Source: Roseibium algicola (GTDB lineage: Bacteria; Pseudomonadota; Alphaproteobacteria; Rhizobiales; Stappiaceae). Taken from it: a DNA stretch of 64,000 nucleotides. The DNA lies in NCBI RefSeq assembly GCF_001999245.1, contig NZ_CP019630.1, forward strand, positions 1,984,001 to 2,048,000, in the 5' to 3' direction. Of the stretch, positions 29,911 through 38,359 are shown piece by piece (positions within the stretch are counted from its first letter, which is position 1; every line of letters begins with the position of its first letter). The position numbers were made by a program, and so were the translations under genes. The notes under the pieces are model-generated. The model saw only the letters and a program-made list of their open reading frames with translations. It ran no database searches and was not told where the DNA came from.

Positions 29911-30633
29911 ATGCGGGGACTATCGGCGTTTTTGGTCGCCATGAGCGTTTTTCTGCTCCCGGGCGTTTCCATTGCCGACACCATCAAGGTACCGACGATA
30001 GAAGTGCCACCCTGGGGCAAAAACTCGAACCCTCCCAGCGGTTTGCTCGTCGACGTCGCCGCAATGATCGCAGATGAGATGGGAGCAACACCCGAGTTCA
30101 TCGTCATGCCCTACAAGCGCGTGCACACGGTGGCCAGTGGCTGTTTCAAGGGATTTGTAGTGATGCCGGATCACCCCGAAATCCGGGCCAGCTCGGAGGA
30201 GGCCGCACGCCTTTGGGACATGGAAGTCGTTCTTTACTCAAACAAACTGGATCCCGTCGGCAGCTTGAAAGAGCTTGAAGGCAATTCGGTCGGCCTGCTG
30301 CTCGGCTCCGAGCTCCTACCGGAAATAAACGCCAACGAAAAGATTGCGAAGGTCGAGGTCGAGCATCCGGACCAGATGGTCGACATGCTGTCCCGGCAAA
30401 GCGTAAGCGCCATCGTTGGCCTCCGGCCGAACTGCAACTTGCTGCAAAGCCAGGACGCCGAGAATTGTGTCGATCTCGACAAGACCTTCCACGCAACTCC
30501 CGTCAGAAAGGTGTCGGTATTTGCCTGGACACCGAAATGCGATGTGGGAAGAGCGGTCAGGACCCGCATCAAGGAAGCGGTCTCCCGGCTGCAGACGGAA
30601 GGTGCGCTGAGCAAGGTTCAAAGGCTGAACTGA
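29911..30633 (+). CDS. Periplasmic substrate-binding protein, amino-acid-type (SBP_bac_3-like)
   Basis: 240 residues from the ATG at 29911, with GAGGAG upstream. A signal peptide runs to about IADT (residue 23). The mature part resembles family-3 binding proteins: PPWG near the start, a GLLVDVAAMIADEMG helix, and a two-lobed pattern ending in ALSKVQRL. No ABC permease or ATPase is nearby, so it may serve as a sensor or work with a distant transporter. It has four cysteines in the mature part, which is unusual for this family. Confidence 0.75.
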   Translation: MRGLSAFLVAMSVFLLPGVSIADTIKVPTIEVPPWGKNSNPPSGLLVDVAAMIADEMGATPEFIVMPYKRVHTVASGCFKGFVVMPDHPEIRASSEEAARLWDMEVVLYSNKLDPVGSLKELEGNSVGLLLGSELLPEINANEKIAKVEVEHPDQMVDMLSRQSVSAIVGLRPNCNLLQSQDAENCVDLDKTFHATPVRKVSVFAWTPKCDVGRAVRTRIKEAVSRLQTEGALSKVQRLN

Positions 30634-30675
30634 CGAAAGGTTTCGCAAACTGTCCGGGCCTGCTGCAGAGGCCGG

Positions 30676-31143
30676 TCAGCACCCTTCAGACGACGCCTTG
30701 AAGGACAATGTGCTGGTTCTCGCCTTGCCGTTTTTCCCGACATATTTGACCTTCGCCCGCATGAAGGCGGGATAACCGGACCCAATCGTCTTGGTGGAGA
30801 ACCCGTAACTGTTCGTCACGGTGACCGCTCCATTGATCCGGCTTGAATAGAATTCTCCCGTCGCTGTGTTGAGGCTCAGTTTCTCCGTGCGCGTGAAGCA
30901 TTTGCGCCCCTCCGGGCAAACCTGCGTATGAACCCCGCACCGGTTTTGCTTGTAGTCGTTGAAGAAGTAGACGGACTTCACCGGCCCTTTGGAACCGGTC
31001 TTGATGAAGCAACCAACAGGATGGTTGAACGGACAGGCCTGTGGTTGACCTGTCACTCCCTCATTGGAGCGCGACTGTGCTGTCGCAAATTCTGCCGGCA
31101 AACCCAGCAGAAGGCCAGCTGCAAGAGCGTAGGCGTATTTCAT
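30676..31143 (-). CDS. Exported cysteine-containing protein of unknown function, putative LuxR-regulon member
   Basis: 155 residues with a clear signal peptide (MKYAYALAAGLLLGLPAEFATA) and good ribosome-binding site AAGGAG. The mature part has seven cysteines (CPFNHPVGC, RCGVHTQVC, KC and a C-terminal C) and a strand-rich middle with VYFFNDYKQNRC and INGAVTVTNSYGF. I do not recognise the family. A copy of the 18-bp operator CTCMCYYAAATGGGAGAG lies 60 bp upstream of its ATG. It would be a secreted or periplasmic, probably disulfide-stabilised protein. Confidence 0.75.
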   Translation of the reverse strand: MKYAYALAAGLLLGLPAEFATAQSRSNEGVTGQPQACPFNHPVGCFIKTGSKGPVKSVYFFNDYKQNRCGVHTQVCPEGRKCFTRTEKLSLNTATGEFYSSRINGAVTVTNSYGFSTKTIGSGYPAFMRAKVKYVGKNGKARTSTLSFKASSEGC

Positions 31144-31202
31144 CAGATTGTCTCCTTTGAGCCGAAACTCGGGAAGGAGTAGGCGATCCTTGCAGGCTGC
31201 AA

Positions 31203-31220
31203 ATGTCCCATATGGGAGAG
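31203..31220. promoter_or_regulatory. LuxR-regulon operator candidate, site A
   Basis: ATGTCCCATATGGGAGAG, with the perfect 12-bp palindrome TCCCATATGGGA (31206-31217) at its core. It is the most divergent of the four copies in its left half but keeps ATGGGAGAG. Distance to the start codon of the gene at 30676-31143 is 60 bp. Confidence 0.65.
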
Positions 31221-31257
31221 CTTGAACGGAAATCGCAGTTACTTAGGCGGCGAAGCA

Positions 31258-32583
31258 TCAAACTCTCGCGTCTCTTTCAGCAACCTTGCGAAGCGCCAGG
31301 GACTGGCCCGGTGCAAAGCGTGACACTGTCTCATACAGCAACCAGGACAGAAGAAAGCCAGCCAACGCCGCGGAATTCAGGTCCACCGTTGTCAGCAGCA
31401 CGGTGACCGCGATCCCGACGTTCAGGGACACGATTGCCGCCGGCGCACTCACACGTCGGCCGCGAACCGACGCCCAGACAACCGGCAAGAACACCGCCAG
31501 CGAACTGAAGGCGGAAATGATCGAGTTCAGGACATCCGCGAACAAGGCCGCTGAAAGACCGAGCAACGTGAACAGCGCGGCAACGATCAGCTGCAATCTC
31601 CGCAGCGACAGCTCCGTCCGCTCCAGACCGGCCATCAGCGGCATCACGAACGTGTCCATCGTCGACATCACCACGGCGATGAGCATCAGGTCGACAAGCC
31701 ATGTCCAGGTCTGCGGCACCGACGTGTGCAGGATCTGCATCACGTCCCCGCCAGGCATGCTGTGCAGCCCGAGCCAGACGATAATGAGGTATCCCGCAAG
31801 GCATATCGGGGCTCCGAGCAGGAATGCGCTCCGGGCAACCGACGGCTCGCGTGCGGTCGCCATCCGCTGCCAGTTGTCGACTGCCAGAACAGCGCTTGCC
31901 GGTATGAACAGCCAGATGCCGATCAGGATCGGAAAGCGGTAGGGACCAAGGTCGAAAAACACGAGCTCCCGCGAAGGCGCTTCCATGTTCCACATCCCGA
32001 GGATCGCAATGCCGACGAGAATGACCACGGCCTGCGGAATGTCGGTTTCCGTTGCCACTCTGTAGCCGCCAATCGCCGTATAGGCCCCTGCAAAGAATGT
32101 TGCGAGCACGACTGCCGCAAGCGGCGGGATTGGAAGGACAGCCGTCAGGATAACGGCCAGGGCAATCAAGTGTACCGAGGCCCGCAGAAGAAAGACAAAG
32201 GCAACCGGCCCCCATATCAGGATCGGGTGCCGCACATTGTGGGTGACCACGATGAGGTCGATCAGTCCCCTCACCCCGTATTTTTGCGACAGTCTGTGCA
32301 CACCCGTAGCGACAAGGGCACACATCAGCAGCCCAGTGCCGTAAGCCAGCGCGAGCGACAGGCCGATGACCGGGCTTGCGGCGGAAAACAGCACCAGTGC
32401 AACGAATGTACCGATGCCGATATTGCCGCAGATGATACCGGCGACCGTGGCCAGTAAACCCGTGCGACCCGAGTTGAAAATGTAGTCTGCACGCGTTCCC
32501 TTGCGGCTGCGCCAGAAGGCGTAAACCAGCGGTCCCAGCAGAAGCGTTCCAAGAACGATTGTCTGTGATCCCGTACCTGTCAC
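31258..32583 (-). CDS. Sodium:solute symporter (SSF) family transporter
   Basis: 441 residues with about 11-13 hydrophobic helices and SSF-type motifs such as the early RSRKGTRADYIFNSGRTG and GNIGIGTFVALVLF, and AAGAYTAIGGYR-like text (FFAGAYTAIGGYRVATETD). The predicted start is GTG with GAGGGG upstream. It is shorter than most SSF carriers. The solute is unknown. It is divergent from the LuxR-solo gene across a 100-bp gap, which places it beside, though not visibly under, the 18-bp operator. Confidence 0.8.
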   Translation of the reverse strand: MTGTGSQTIVLGTLLLGPLVYAFWRSRKGTRADYIFNSGRTGLLATVAGIICGNIGIGTFVALVLFSAASPVIGLSLALAYGTGLLMCALVATGVHRLSQKYGVRGLIDLIVVTHNVRHPILIWGPVAFVFLLRASVHLIALAVILTAVLPIPPLAAVVLATFFAGAYTAIGGYRVATETDIPQAVVILVGIAILGMWNMEAPSRELVFFDLGPYRFPILIGIWLFIPASAVLAVDNWQRMATAREPSVARSAFLLGAPICLAGYLIIVWLGLHSMPGGDVMQILHTSVPQTWTWLVDLMLIAVVMSTMDTFVMPLMAGLERTELSLRRLQLIVAALFTLLGLSAALFADVLNSIISAFSSLAVFLPVVWASVRGRRVSAPAAIVSLNVGIAVTVLLTTVDLNSAALAGFLLSWLLYETVSRFAPGQSLALRKVAERDARV

Positions 32584-32683
32584 GTCAGAAGCGGCCCCTC
32601 GAAAACGTTTTCCGTCCGACGGGCCCTGGTCAGGTAAAAATCCCCGTGAACTCTAACCGTTGTCCGATGTAACCCGGCACCCT

Positions 32684-33442
32684 ATGATCTCCAATATATG
32701 GAAAACCATAGTTTATGCTTGGACAGACGCAGTGCCGCCCAGTTTGATCGAGAAATTGCCTGAAGGAATTTCTTCCAACAGTGCCTGGACAGCCAGTGCA
32801 CAATTCTTCGAATCCTTTGGCTTCGACAAGCTCATTTACATCGACCGCACGATGGCGGGTCTGTCGATGTTCACTACCTTTCCGGAAAGCTGGACCTCTC
32901 ATTACCGCGCAGCCGCCTATGAGCGGATCGACCCCTTCTTTGCCTATTGCTGCACCTCGACTACTCCTATGGGGACAGGCATCGACTATCTTTCGGACTA
33001 CCCGTATCTGTGCACTGCCCAGCGCCAACTCATTCAGGAAGCTGGAGAAACCGGCATGCGTGCCGGCATGTCCTGTATCGTGCGGCAAGCGGGCCCTGGT
33101 GGAGCTGGTGGCTGGAACCTCGGATCAAGCCTGCCGCGCCACGAAATCGAGAAGATATTTTCAGAACATGCCGACCTGCTCCGGCTGACAGCCTTCTTTG
33201 CGCACCAGCGCCTGCAGGCCGCGCTGGAAAACGAGCACAGGGACATCGCGCTGAGCCCGAGGGAAAAGGAATGCCTCCTTTGGGTCGCGCAAGGCCTGCG
33301 CAGCAAGCAGATTGCAGACAAGCTCGGCCTCAGGCCGGTTACCGTCGAACTTCATCTCAAGAACGCCCGCACAAAACTTCGCGCCGCAACCCGCGAACAG
33401 GCAATTGCCATCGCGCTGCTCAACGGGCTGATTTCCCCTTAG
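32684..33442 (+). CDS. LuxR-family regulator with autoinducer-binding domain (LuxR solo)
   Basis: 252 residues from the ATG at 32684; a TTG at 32660 is an alternative and neither has a clear ribosome-binding site. Residues about 30-165 form the autoinducer-binding fold, with W70 and Y74 (SWTSHY) and D83-P84 (RIDPFF) matching the ligand-contact residues of TraR. The later conserved tryptophan is not found in the TPMGTGIDYL segment, so ligand preference may differ from acyl-homoserine lactones. Residues 190-245 are the LuxR HTH. No luxI-type gene lies in the window. It is flanked by genes carrying the 18-bp operator. Confidence 0.88.
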   Translation: MISNIWKTIVYAWTDAVPPSLIEKLPEGISSNSAWTASAQFFESFGFDKLIYIDRTMAGLSMFTTFPESWTSHYRAAAYERIDPFFAYCCTSTTPMGTGIDYLSDYPYLCTAQRQLIQEAGETGMRAGMSCIVRQAGPGGAGGWNLGSSLPRHEIEKIFSEHADLLRLTAFFAHQRLQAALENEHRDIALSPREKECLLWVAQGLRSKQIADKLGLRPVTVELHLKNARTKLRAATREQAIAIALLNGLISP

Positions 33443-33486
33443 TCAGGAATGTGGAAAAGGTGTCCTGTGCCTTTCACGTGTTCAAG

Positions 33487-33504
33487 CTCCCTTAAATGGG
33501 AGAG
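33487..33504. promoter_or_regulatory. LuxR-regulon operator candidate, site B
   Basis: CTCCCTTAAATGGGAGAG, containing the perfect inverted repeat CTCCC-N6-GGGAG. It lies 45 bp after the LuxR stop codon and 59 bp upstream of the LemA-like start codon. Confidence 0.7.
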
Positions 33505-33563
33505 GGCGCGTGTCACCCCAACTGTTCTGTTGTCGTCCGAACATGGGTTTTCCGGAGACATGC

Positions 33564-34139
33564 ATGACGACGCTTTTCATCCTACTGATCCTGAGCCTTG
33601 GCGGGTTCGTCTACCTGCAGAACCGCCTTGCAGCGGCCAGAAATGCCGTTGCGAACGGGCGTTCCGGCATTCAGGTTCAACTCAAGCGGCGGCATGACCT
33701 TGTTCCCGGGTTGGTGAGCGCGGTCCGCTCCGCCATCCGTCAGGAAAACCATGTCTTCGACCGTCTTCTGGAAGTACGGGAGAAGGCGATTGCGGTCCGG
33801 CAGGGCAGCCTGGAAGACATCGAACGGGCCGAAGGCGACCTGACCGCGGGGTTGAGCACCTTCCTTGGTTACACGGAACATCATCCAGATGTGACTTCGA
33901 CGGAAAACATCCTTCAGCTGCAAAAACAACTGGAGGAAACCGAGGACCAGATCAGTGCCGCACGCCGGCTCTATAACGGCAATGTGGATCGCTACAACAC
34001 GCTGCTGGATGCCATCCCATCGTGTTGGGTCGGCGCGCTTCTCGGCTTCGAACGGGCAGCGTTTTTCGCACTCGATGCAGACCAGTTGAAGTCCGCTGAA
34101 GCCGTACCGCCAATCGACCTGACAAGAGCGCCGTCATGA
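33564..34139 (+). CDS. LemA-family membrane-anchored protein
   Basis: 191 residues from the ATG at 33564, with GGAG 7 bp upstream. An N-terminal membrane helix (TTLFILLILSLGGFVYL) leads into the LemA four-helix domain: QLKRRHDLVPGLVSAVRS is the LemA signature, followed by NILQLQKQLEETEDQISAARRLYNGNVDRYNTLL. LemA proteins are envelope proteins of uncertain function. The last codons overlap the DUF3137 gene by 4 bp. Site B lies 59 bp upstream, suggesting LuxR control of the pair. Confidence 0.88.
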   Translation: MTTLFILLILSLGGFVYLQNRLAAARNAVANGRSGIQVQLKRRHDLVPGLVSAVRSAIRQENHVFDRLLEVREKAIAVRQGSLEDIERAEGDLTAGLSTFLGYTEHHPDVTSTENILQLQKQLEETEDQISAARRLYNGNVDRYNTLLDAIPSCWVGALLGFERAAFFALDADQLKSAEAVPPIDLTRAPS

Positions 34140-35155
34140 GTGGGCGCGTCACGCACTGGGACCCGATCAAGGGTGAAATCTCCGTTGAGACCCCCGACGT
34201 CTCCGACATCCGATCCGGTGTTGTTCTGCCGGCTCCGGTCCGGCGCATGCTGCCGATAGGGGCGATCCTTGCCCTTCTGTGGACCATGGTGCAGGGCTTC
34301 TGGACGGACGGCTTTCCGTTTGTGCCTGTTGCGGTCACGACCGTGATGTTCGCGCTCATGTTTCTGACGGGGGAGCTTGAAAACAGAGACGGCCGACAGC
34401 TGAAGCGCCGGGTCGAACTCGCACGCAGGAAAGGCTGGAGCTACACCGGCAAGCTCATGGAGCGCGTGCGCGAATTCGACACCGTCATGACATCGGACGG
34501 CGCGGATCGCCGAACGCACCTGGTCAAATCCGAAAGGGCGCTTGCCGTGGAAGACCGCGTCCCGGAACTGACCAGGCTTCAGGTCGGGTCCTTTGTCGGT
34601 GCCCAATTCGATGGCGAATTCTGGGGCACAAGCAGCAGCGACGGATTGCCGTTCTGGGTCGCAATCGGTGCCATGGAAATGGAAGCCGGCCTTGCGGCGA
34701 ATCCTGCCCTGAGGCGTGACGCCCGTGGCGGCAGAGGGGGCTTCGGCGTGTTCTACTCCCTCCTGGGCGCTTACAAACTTGACCGCAAGACAGGCGTCCG
34801 GGCCGCAGTGCGACCGGAGAACCTCTTCCACAAGGGCCCTCTGGATCGGGACATCAAGACGGAGTCCATCGCCTTCAACGAGGCATTCCATGTTTCCTGT
34901 TCAAACGATGCCGGAGCGGATGCAGACCTTGCCGTCCTCAGCATCCTGACACCTGCTACTCAGACCACCCTGCTCGATCTGCTTGAGCGGTATCATACCG
35001 TCGGCTTCGTGGTTGATGACGATGTCCTGTTCTTTCTGGCACAGGACAAGCTTGTCGGTACCAACGCGCACCCGGACCGGGTCGATGCACATCTCGCCGA
35101 CCTGCTGACCGAGTTCGAGGCCGCAAAGTTCTCTCTCAAGAATACCGTCGAATAG
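34136..35155 (+). CDS. DUF3137-like membrane protein
   Basis: 339 residues. Two hydrophobic segments at about 38-55 and 60-79 follow a short cytoplasmic N-terminus; the rest is a soluble domain. The C-terminal part (FNEAFHVSC, then SILTPATQTTLLDLLERY and DDDVLFFLAQDKLV) fits DUF3137, a family repeatedly encoded next to LemA. The 4-bp ATGA overlap with the LemA gene indicates translational coupling. Function unknown; the pair probably works together at the inner membrane. Confidence 0.75.
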   Translation: MSGRVTHWDPIKGEISVETPDVSDIRSGVVLPAPVRRMLPIGAILALLWTMVQGFWTDGFPFVPVAVTTVMFALMFLTGELENRDGRQLKRRVELARRKGWSYTGKLMERVREFDTVMTSDGADRRTHLVKSERALAVEDRVPELTRLQVGSFVGAQFDGEFWGTSSSDGLPFWVAIGAMEMEAGLAANPALRRDARGGRGGFGVFYSLLGAYKLDRKTGVRAAVRPENLFHKGPLDRDIKTESIAFNEAFHVSCSNDAGADADLAVLSILTPATQTTLLDLLERYHTVGFVVDDDVLFFLAQDKLVGTNAHPDRVDAHLADLLTEFEAAKFSLKNTVE

Positions 35156-35307
35156 GGGCTCTCGGCATGAAACGCCGCTTTTGCAGCCAGACCCTATGGA
35201 TTTTCATAGATTTGCAACGGCGGCTTTCTGCTGCAGTCTCGCGGCGGGCGTCTGCAAGGGGAATTTTGACACATTGGGCAGATGTGGTTCTGAGACGAGA
35301 TCTGCGC

Positions 35308-37113
35308 ATGGAAGCAAAATACCTACCGAGACCTGACGGGCCTTCGCTTTATTACCGTCATTGGCCCGTCAACATGACGCGCCGTCTCTATTCGGGAAAG
35401 AGAACCGTTTTCCTGGGCCACAGCCAACCAACGCATTCAGGAATGCTGCAGCCACTCGCAGCCGGATTCCGCGCCTCCGGCTGGGACGTCCACTCCGGTG
35501 ATATCCGGGGACACGGCAAGAGTTTCGACAAGACCTCGGTTGCCGGGCATCTGGATCCGCGAGACGGCTGGAAATCGGCTGTAGAAGATTTGCGGCACCT
35601 GCTGGAGAGGAGCTTTGAGGACACGCCCTGGCAGGACCGGTTGATCGTCGTTCCCAATATCACCGCCCTGCTGACCCTGGAAGTCATGAAGACCTGGCCG
35701 GACCTGGCCCGGCACATCGTGTTCATCTCGCCGCCGCCCAACCAGAAGACGCTGGCCTTGTTCGGCAAGACTTTTTCCGAGGTTCGAATCCGCCTGAAAG
35801 GCGCGGATACGCCCGACGAGCAGACCCTGCACCACCTCTATTCCTTCCTTGGCGCGCACCTGAAGGATCGCAGGCACCTTGCCGATGTCATGAGTACGGA
35901 TCACCGTGTCATTCAGCAGGTTCTGGAAGACCCGCACGGCTGGCCGACACCGACACCCGCATATTGGAAGCAGATTTTCGAAGGCATGCTCAGTGCGTGG
36001 TCGTGGCCGCGTGACGCTCAGATGAAACCAGGCACGCGGTGCCTTGTCGTCTTCGGCGGCGAAGATGCAATGCTCCGCGACGGCGGTTTCCTGCCGCCCA
36101 TCCAGCGCTTCCTGTCGCGGATAGGTATTGAGGACGTAGCCTCCGAACGTGTCGACGGAGCCCGCTCGGCGCTGTTTCTGGAAGAGGACAAATTCTCGAT
36201 CAGCGGACGGATCCTGGACTGGGTCCAGAAAAACAGGCGCCCTGAGGCCGATATCAGTGAAGTCGGCGTGGAAGAGCTTGCCTCGGACATCCTCAACCGG
36301 ATCAGCGAAACCGGCGCACGGCAGCTGGAGCCGGATGAACTTGTCGAGCTCTGTTACAACGCCATCGACGACGACAGCCGATGGACGGAAATCATCTACC
36401 GGATGATCCATGAGGCAGAACTCTCCGGGAACGTCAACGAGGAGGAACTGCACGAGCGCATCAGCCGGCTGATGCCGCACTGGGAACGGGCGTTCAACCT
36501 GAACAAGCAGGTCATGATGAGCGCGACGCTCGGCGTTCTTCTGGAAAGCGTGATCGAGCGGCTGCAGATCGGTGTTGCCCTGCTGGACAGGCAAAACGAC
36601 CTCCTGCATTGCAACGGCGCCTTCGAAACATCGCTCTCGGGCCTGTTGCCGCACGACGACGCTTGTCAAATTCACGAAACCGCGAAGGCGCGGGTAAAGT
36701 CGCTTCTGGCAGAAAACGAAGCGGCAGTCATTTCTCGCCAGAACGGGGAAAGACTGATTGTCCATGAGGGCAAGCCTGTCGGCTTTCAGTTTTTTCCTAC
36801 CGCCCTCAAACAGACCAGCCTTCAAAGGCACGGGCCTGCCAGCTTGTTGTTGTTGAGGGTGCAGACCGGCGAAGACACCTCCGAAACCCGAAAGACCCTG
36901 ATCGAACTGGCCTATGGCCTGACCGGCAAGGAAGCGGAGATTGCCCTCGAGATCGCCGAAGGAAGATCGCTGGATCAGATTGCCGACAACCAGGGAATTC
37001 TGGTCAGCACGGCACGCGGGCATCTCAAAAAGAGTTTCCAGAAGATCGGCGTGCACAGTCAGTCGGAGCTTGTGGCCCGGCTGATGGCCGGGCCTGTCGG
37101 CTGGTTGAAATAG
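35308..37113 (+). CDS. Degenerate alpha/beta hydrolase - PAS-like - LuxR HTH regulator
   Basis: 601 residues from the ATG at 35308, where the hydrolase homology starts (MEAKYLPRPDGPSLYYRHWP); an ATG at 35167 is possible. Residues 1-290 look like a serine-aminopeptidase-type lipase (GHSQPTHSGMLQPLA, GDIRGHGKS). The nucleophile elbow GxSxG is replaced by PNITA (116-120), and the usual histidine near the domain end is also absent (GARSALFL), though an acidic GGEDAM loop remains. A PAS-like region (about 430-540) precedes a LuxR HTH at the C-terminus. It probably senses a ligand without hydrolysing it. Confidence 0.82.
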   Translation: MEAKYLPRPDGPSLYYRHWPVNMTRRLYSGKRTVFLGHSQPTHSGMLQPLAAGFRASGWDVHSGDIRGHGKSFDKTSVAGHLDPRDGWKSAVEDLRHLLERSFEDTPWQDRLIVVPNITALLTLEVMKTWPDLARHIVFISPPPNQKTLALFGKTFSEVRIRLKGADTPDEQTLHHLYSFLGAHLKDRRHLADVMSTDHRVIQQVLEDPHGWPTPTPAYWKQIFEGMLSAWSWPRDAQMKPGTRCLVVFGGEDAMLRDGGFLPPIQRFLSRIGIEDVASERVDGARSALFLEEDKFSISGRILDWVQKNRRPEADISEVGVEELASDILNRISETGARQLEPDELVELCYNAIDDDSRWTEIIYRMIHEAELSGNVNEEELHERISRLMPHWERAFNLNKQVMMSATLGVLLESVIERLQIGVALLDRQNDLLHCNGAFETSLSGLLPHDDACQIHETAKARVKSLLAENEAAVISRQNGERLIVHEGKPVGFQFFPTALKQTSLQRHGPASLLLLRVQTGEDTSETRKTLIELAYGLTGKEAEIALEIAEGRSLDQIADNQGILVSTARGHLKKSFQKIGVHSQSELVARLMAGPVGWLK

Positions 37114-37156
37114 ACCGTCCGCACGCATTCCATTCGGGAAATATTCGTACCGCCCG

Positions 37157-37564
37157 TCACCTGCCAGCAGCGTAGACGGAACATCCCTGCTTCAAGGCGG
37201 CGCGACGGTCGCTCTGGCACTCGCAGGAAGGGGTGATTCCCGTGCCGGTGAGGCATGAAACGCCTTTGACGTAGCAACCCTGGGCGCGAACCACCACCCT
37301 GTGGTTAAACCGGGTGCCATCGAACTTGGGATAGCCTTTTGTCACCCGGGCCATGGAAACGGCAAACCGGCGGCCATGGCTGTTCCTCATCTTGCCTTGC
37401 CAGTTTACCCAGGCTCTTGCCTCGGCACCGGCCCGGGTCTTGTGACCCTTGCTGAAAGCGCTCTCCGCCTGGATCGTGCAGATCGTCTTGGCCTGCGCCG
37501 AAAAGGTTGGCAGCAGGAAACTCGTCCCCAGTGCCAGAAAAAGTATCATCCAAATCTTCTGCAT
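37157..37564 (-). CDS. Exported small cysteine-rich protein of unknown function, putative LuxR-regulon member
   Basis: 135 residues from the ATG at 37564, with CGGAG upstream; longer frames to 37654 would run through the operator. A signal peptide ends near FSAQA. The mature part has six cysteines, five clustered in the C-terminal third (GCYVKGVSC and SCEC, then GCSV), and a basic middle. I do not recognise the family. Site C of the 18-bp operator lies 69 bp upstream. Confidence 0.7.
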   Translation of the reverse strand: MQKIWMILFLALGTSFLLPTFSAQAKTICTIQAESAFSKGHKTRAGAEARAWVNWQGKMRNSHGRRFAVSMARVTKGYPKFDGTRFNHRVVVRAQGCYVKGVSCLTGTGITPSCECQSDRRAALKQGCSVYAAGR

Positions 37565-37633
37565 TTTCAGTCTCCGGTCTTGTTGGCGAGACATGTCGAT
37601 GACACAAGACTGACGTTTCGATCCGGCTGAAGC

Positions 37634-37651
37634 CTCTCCCATTTGGGTGAG
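37634..37651. promoter_or_regulatory. LuxR-regulon operator candidate, site C
   Basis: On the minus strand this reads CTCACCCAAATGGGAGAG. It lies 69 bp upstream of the small exported protein gene at 37157-37564 and just downstream of the preceding three-gene operon. Confidence 0.65.
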
Positions 37652-37681
37652 CATCGATGCGGTTCCGGCACCGGACGGCGC

Positions 37682-38359
37682 TTATTTGCAGACAATGAAA
37701 CCAAAAGCGGGACACCCGCCAGCTTCGCAATAGGCGTCGACAGTGGCGGCCTTGCCGACGAGCTTGATGTCGCCGAAACAGGCAACGTCCGGCTGACCGA
37801 ATTTCAGACAATAGGCACGGGCGGGTGCCTTGCCGCATTCGCTGTAGCGATTGTTCGCTCCCTTGAAACAGGCGAGCACCCGGATGTCCGGTTGCCCCTG
37901 CACGAAGAGCGGATCGACGGACACATTGCCCGGGCATGGTGCCTCTGAAAACCCGTCGAGACTTGCGAAGTCGGGCAAGGCTTGTGCACCGCTGCCATTC
38001 GGCGATGCGCCGGTGTCCTCGGTACCCGAACTTGAAAGGCTGCCCGCGCCGATGCCTATACCGGATCCGGCAGCCTGCAGGCATTCGGACGGTGGCAAGT
38101 CTGCGTTTCTTGCCACCTCCGTAAACCGTGCGGGATAAGCCTGGGCGAACAGGTCCCGGGCCTCTCCCGTCGTCATCAAGCCCAGCATCGCCAGGACGTC
38201 ACATTGCGAAGACGAAACGTCTTGGCAGCCATAACCCGCCGCACAAGCGAGGTCTTCGACACCTGGGGCCTGGACCCCGGGACCTTGCGCGAAGACCGCT
38301 TCCGACAGGAACCAGGGGATTACGAAGGCCAGATAAGCACGGCGAGGACGAGACCTCAT
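37682..38359 (-). CDS. Exported cysteine-rich protein of unknown function, third gene of the VWA operon
   Basis: 225 residues from the ATG at 38359, which overlaps the VWA gene's stop codon by 4 bp. A signal peptide (about 1-25, ending SEAVFA) precedes a mature protein with many cysteines. A Gly/Ser-rich linker (GSGIGIGAGSLSSSG) separates an N-terminal domain from a C-terminal domain with two loosely repeated units around GQPDIRVLACF and GQPDVACFG, each followed by AYC. I do not recognise the family. It is the distal gene of the operon starting at 41279. Confidence 0.72.
   Translation of the reverse strand: MRSRPRRAYLAFVIPWFLSEAVFAQGPGVQAPGVEDLACAAGYGCQDVSSSQCDVLAMLGLMTTGEARDLFAQAYPARFTEVARNADLPPSECLQAAGSGIGIGAGSLSSSGTEDTGASPNGSGAQALPDFASLDGFSEAPCPGNVSVDPLFVQGQPDIRVLACFKGANNRYSECGKAPARAYCLKFGQPDVACFGDIKLVGKAATVDAYCEAGGCPAFGFIVCK

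Noticed and set aside
31047..31061. CTCCCTCATTGGAG, similar to the 18-bp operator
   Set aside because: It lies inside the coding sequence for the secreted protein, is two bases shorter and lacks the conserved AAATGGGAGAG half.
35437..37128. A 563-codon minus-strand frame opposite the hydrolase-LuxR gene
   Set aside because: The sense frame carries clear hydrolase and HTH motifs; the antisense product does not resemble any protein.
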